Shown piece after piece: positions 60,870 to 64,000 of a stretch of DNA of 64,000 nt. The notes beneath the pieces were generated by a model that saw only the letters and a program-made list of their open reading frames with translations, searched no databases and had not been told where the DNA came from. The stretch comes from Nymphaea colorata (Eukaryota; Streptophyta; Magnoliopsida; Nymphaeales; Nymphaeaceae): contig NC_045139.1 of NCBI RefSeq assembly GCF_008831285.2, positions 17,404,354-17,468,353 of the forward strand, in the 5' to 3' direction. The position numbers were made by a program, and so were the translations under genes. The stretch's first letter is position 1. Every line of letters starts with the position of its first letter.

Positions 60870-61101
60870 AGGGTGTGTTTGATAGCCTTGGATCAAGATC
60901 CCTATTATTTGAGACCCACAGTGTAAACAAACACCATATTTTACCATTACGTGCAAAGGATGATTTGAGATCCTCAGTTTATGGCCAAAACCTCAGCTTT
61001 AAGGTCAGATGGGAGAAGGCCGACCTTAAATCTGTGGATCTGAGATTCTCAATAATTTCAAATCACTTCGGATCTCAAATCTGCTATTAAATGCCCCCTA
61101 A
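60870..61101. mobile_element. Possible MITE in the CCCH gene intron
   Basis: The left end AAGGGTGTGTTTGATAG and the inverted right end TTAGGGGGCATTTAATAG are imperfect inverted repeats. The interior is rich in GGATCTGAGAT-like motifs that also occur at about 56790-56950 and 45480-45580, suggesting a family. No target duplication was settled. Confidence 0.4.
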
Positions 61102-63101
61102 GGGAAGAACAGTAAGAAAATGGAATACTCTATATGCGACTGCAGAAATTAACAACATGAAGAAAGGCTGCAGTGAAGTTAAAAGAGTTGCGGCAAGAGT
61201 CAAGATAAAGACATGGAAAGAGAAAAACCAAACTGACAATGAACGACACTGAGAGGAACTTGGACACAAAAAAACTTAAAAGCAGGTCATGCTTAGGTTC
61301 ATGAAAACTGGGATTGGCTTGTGGAACTTCTTAAACAGATTATGGCTCGATTCAAGCTTAACAAGTTTGTTAAGCATTGATAAGACAAAATAATCATAAA
61401 ATAAATGATATAATTTCTCATTGAAAAAATACTAATATAATTTGGTAGACAATTGAACAAGCTCCACAAGTTCTTGGTCGCCACAGGCTTAACATGTGGG
61501 AGCATGACAATCCAAGTCATTGAAGAAATTTACCTTCATGAACAAGATACAAACATAACCTGTTTAGGTATTGTTAAGAGAATAATCATAAAAAGTTCCC
61601 ACTAATCATATGCATTTCAAACTTCGTCACTTAGATTTGCTTAGTTTTTCTTGACATAAATAACATGAAAACGTTGTTCAAACATCTGTATCCAACTCAC
61701 TCTGTGGAGTTGCTATTTTAATTACAAACTCTGTTACATGATTGTTTGTGTTTCGTATCTACATGCATGTGCAAGGTTCTCCATCGACCATCCTTACTCC
61801 ATAATCTTGTCACCTTCTTTCAAGATATTTTATTACTCGTCAAGCTGATGCTTGTTTTCGTTTTCACAAGGAAGGTTATACATACCAGTTCCTAGCCTAC
61901 AGCTCTATACGTTCTCAGGCTAAACAATATAAGAAGATGATAACATAAAAAATGCCAGCTCCATCTCTGGACATATGAGACAAGAAAATAGGGGGAAAAA
62001 CCTCCTTGAAAAGAACAAAATGTTTGGTTCGTTTTGAACACGTCGAGTGCCTCCACCAAAATCAATCTCATTAAATATTTTAAATTCAAACAGAATCACA
62101 AGCCATAAAAGTTTCACATGTTTTGGATGCTAACATTCATTTGGAAGTCAAAACATTCACCATAAGATAGCAAATGATGTCAATCATACATTTCGCCTTT
62201 GACTGTCTGTGTATGTGTGTGTGACACTATGTGCATATACTAACTGCAACGGCACTCAACTTCATTGTTGTGCCTGTCACGATACATTTGCCAACAATAT
62301 ACATGCAACAAATGCATTTTTGTGAAGAATACGATTTCTTATGCTGAAATATTTATGGAATTTTGGGTCTTTAAATTTTACATCTTCAGGAAAATTCATA
62401 TACATTAACATCAAGCAATACAATTGTTGATTCCAGGAAGCTCAATTGTATAGATCACATGCGGTATGGTTACCTTTTATGAAAAAAAAGATAGAATTGC
62501 AGTAAATCTCTGTAGGCACATGTCAACGACTTTGTATATGTATATGCAAGTCAAAGTTTTATATAATTGTTTATGTTCATTGACCATACACAGAATGAAC
62601 TCGGAATAGTTATAAGAACCAAAAGGATGTTTTCCACCCATCTGACATGATCAAATAAAGATGAAACATCCTGAGCCATCCATTGGGTGTTGATGCAACA
62701 TGCTTTCTTCTACTGGAACACATGCACATAAGCACAACACACACAGAGACACACATGTACACACATCACACATTTATATAGGGAAAGTATACCCTAAAAA
62801 AAACAATCCCAACACTCTGAACAACCCTCTTCATCCCTATCCTCATCAAATGCCCACTGTTGAATACTTAATCAGGAGAGAACTAGACTGGTATATATAC
62901 GTGGTTATGGAGAGAAAGCAAACCCAAGTGGGACTGGAATTTTAAGTCCCTTTTACTCCATAGGATTGGGTGGAGATGGTGGTTGCGAAAAATAAAAATG
63001 AAAACCGAAAGGGGTGAGAGAAAAGGTACGTGAGAGAGTGAGAAAAAAAAAACAATGGATGGAAAAACCAGTCCCAAAATAAGGTCATTGAACCCATCAT
63101 A

Positions 63102-63153
63102 ATATATATATATGTGTGTGTGTGTATGTGTGAGTGGGGGGGGGGGGGGGGGG
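63102..63153. repeat. (TA)n(TG)n followed by an 18-base G run
   Basis: A short TA and TG repeat leads into 18 consecutive G at 63136-63153, followed by CGTTAG. A G run of this length is unusual in AT-rich sequence and prone to length errors. Confidence 0.85.
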
Positions 63154-64000
63154 CGTTAGAACATTATAAAGAAAATTAAGGGTATCAAAAGTTAATGACT
63201 CATGATGCATCAAAATATAGAGTTACAAGATCATATTGATGTTTCTAAAAAAAAACCATCCACTAAATTCCTAATAAGAAAATTTGATAAAACCTACCTA
63301 TCATCAGATTAAGTGAAATTGTTGTTCTTTAACTTGGGGCACACAACTTGTGCAACACCATTCCGGAAACAATTTAAATGATGTGATCAACATATTTTAT
63401 TTAACACATAAAAGGTCTTGGACCATATCATTTCAATGTAAAAGAAGGAAAATTGACTGTGTAAAAATAAAAATCAATGGATTGCAATGTCTCAATACAT
63501 GATGCGCAAAAGGATCATAACTATATTTCCAAAAAACATTATCCAAAGCATGATAATATGACATTTTGTATTATCATGACACTTCCAAAAGAATATAACA
63601 ACCATGATGCATATTTTATCCATCAAATAACAGGGTCTTGCATAATATCGCTTCAATGTGTATGAAGATAGCTTCTCATGCTATTGCTTTTGTCTTTTGG
63701 AAATAAAATCATACTTTTTTTGACCCATCCAATCTAGTGCACTGTGAGACATTGATTTTAGGCTCTTGAACTTTCTTTTACACCTTCAAATAATGTGTTT
63801 CAAAGGTTTTCTAAGCGTGAAATAACTTATGCAGATTACGTTTAAAATTTAAATTGTCATTTTGGCTATTTGATCACTTGACTAAATGGTTTCAAGGCAA
63901 GCAGATAGAGGCATAAAAAACTTGAAGCGTACCTTTTAATCACAATATGTGTAATTGTGTGTGTGTGTGCACGTTTCATGCTATGGATATCAATGTCGAT

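Larger units (their letters stand above)
59622..64000 (-). other. Probable first intron of the CCCH gene
   Basis: AT-rich sequence with no convincing exon on either strand. It includes a transposon-like insertion at 60870-61101 and a compound (TA)n(TG)n then G18 tract at 63102-63153. If the first exon is further right, this intron exceeds 4.3 kb. Confidence 0.5.

Overview
The window is nuclear DNA of a flowering plant. The evidence is multi-exon genes with GT-AG introns, plant-specific families (a WUSCHEL-type homeobox gene, a single-domain plant Pin1, a C3H6/FES1-like CCCH protein), LTR retrotransposon remnants with tRNA-Met-like primer sites, long (TA)n and (CT)n tracts, and AT-rich intergenic sequence. 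I cannot name the species.

Layout, left to right. 1-6497 is the right end of a tandem array of about 1.6 kb non-coding units. 6.5-11 kb is unremarkable intergenic DNA. 11.0-24.9 kb (+) is a complete 16-coding-exon gene for a FAD synthase-like protein (PAPS-reductase domain plus molybdopterin-binding-like domain, 515 aa), with a small non-autonomous LTR retrotransposon in intron 12. 25.8-34.7 kb is gene-poor, with Copia-like LTR scraps. 34.7-44.0 kb is a large inverted repeat: two arms of about 2.4 kb around a 4.5 kb spacer. Each arm carries exons of DPH5 (diphthine synthase). The right arm is continuous with the DPH5 5' exons, but neither arm leads to the C-terminal exons. The spacer holds a WUSCHEL-like gene (37.5-39.2 kb, -). 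46.6-51.0 kb (+) is a second, partial copy of the 3' part of the FAD synthase-like gene (exons 13-16 only) with a rearranged piece of the same retrotransposon. 51.6-55.8 kb (-) is a complete two-exon PIN1-type prolyl isomerase gene. 58.0-59.6 kb (-) holds the last three exons of a CCCH zinc-finger gene whose first exon I did not find; it probably lies beyond 64 kb.

The genes do not form a pathway. The most interesting feature is rearrangement: a WUS-like gene inside a large palindrome made of a broken DPH5 gene, next to a 25 kb-spaced direct duplication of the neighbouring gene. The WUS-like gene is itself odd. It has a duplicated VFY tripeptide in the homeodomain, Lys in place of Gln at homeodomain position 50, and a one-base frame break between its WUS box and its C-terminal EAR-like motif.

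Exon boundaries were derived by hand from splice consensus, reading-frame phase and remembered family conservation. No alignment or transcript data were available.
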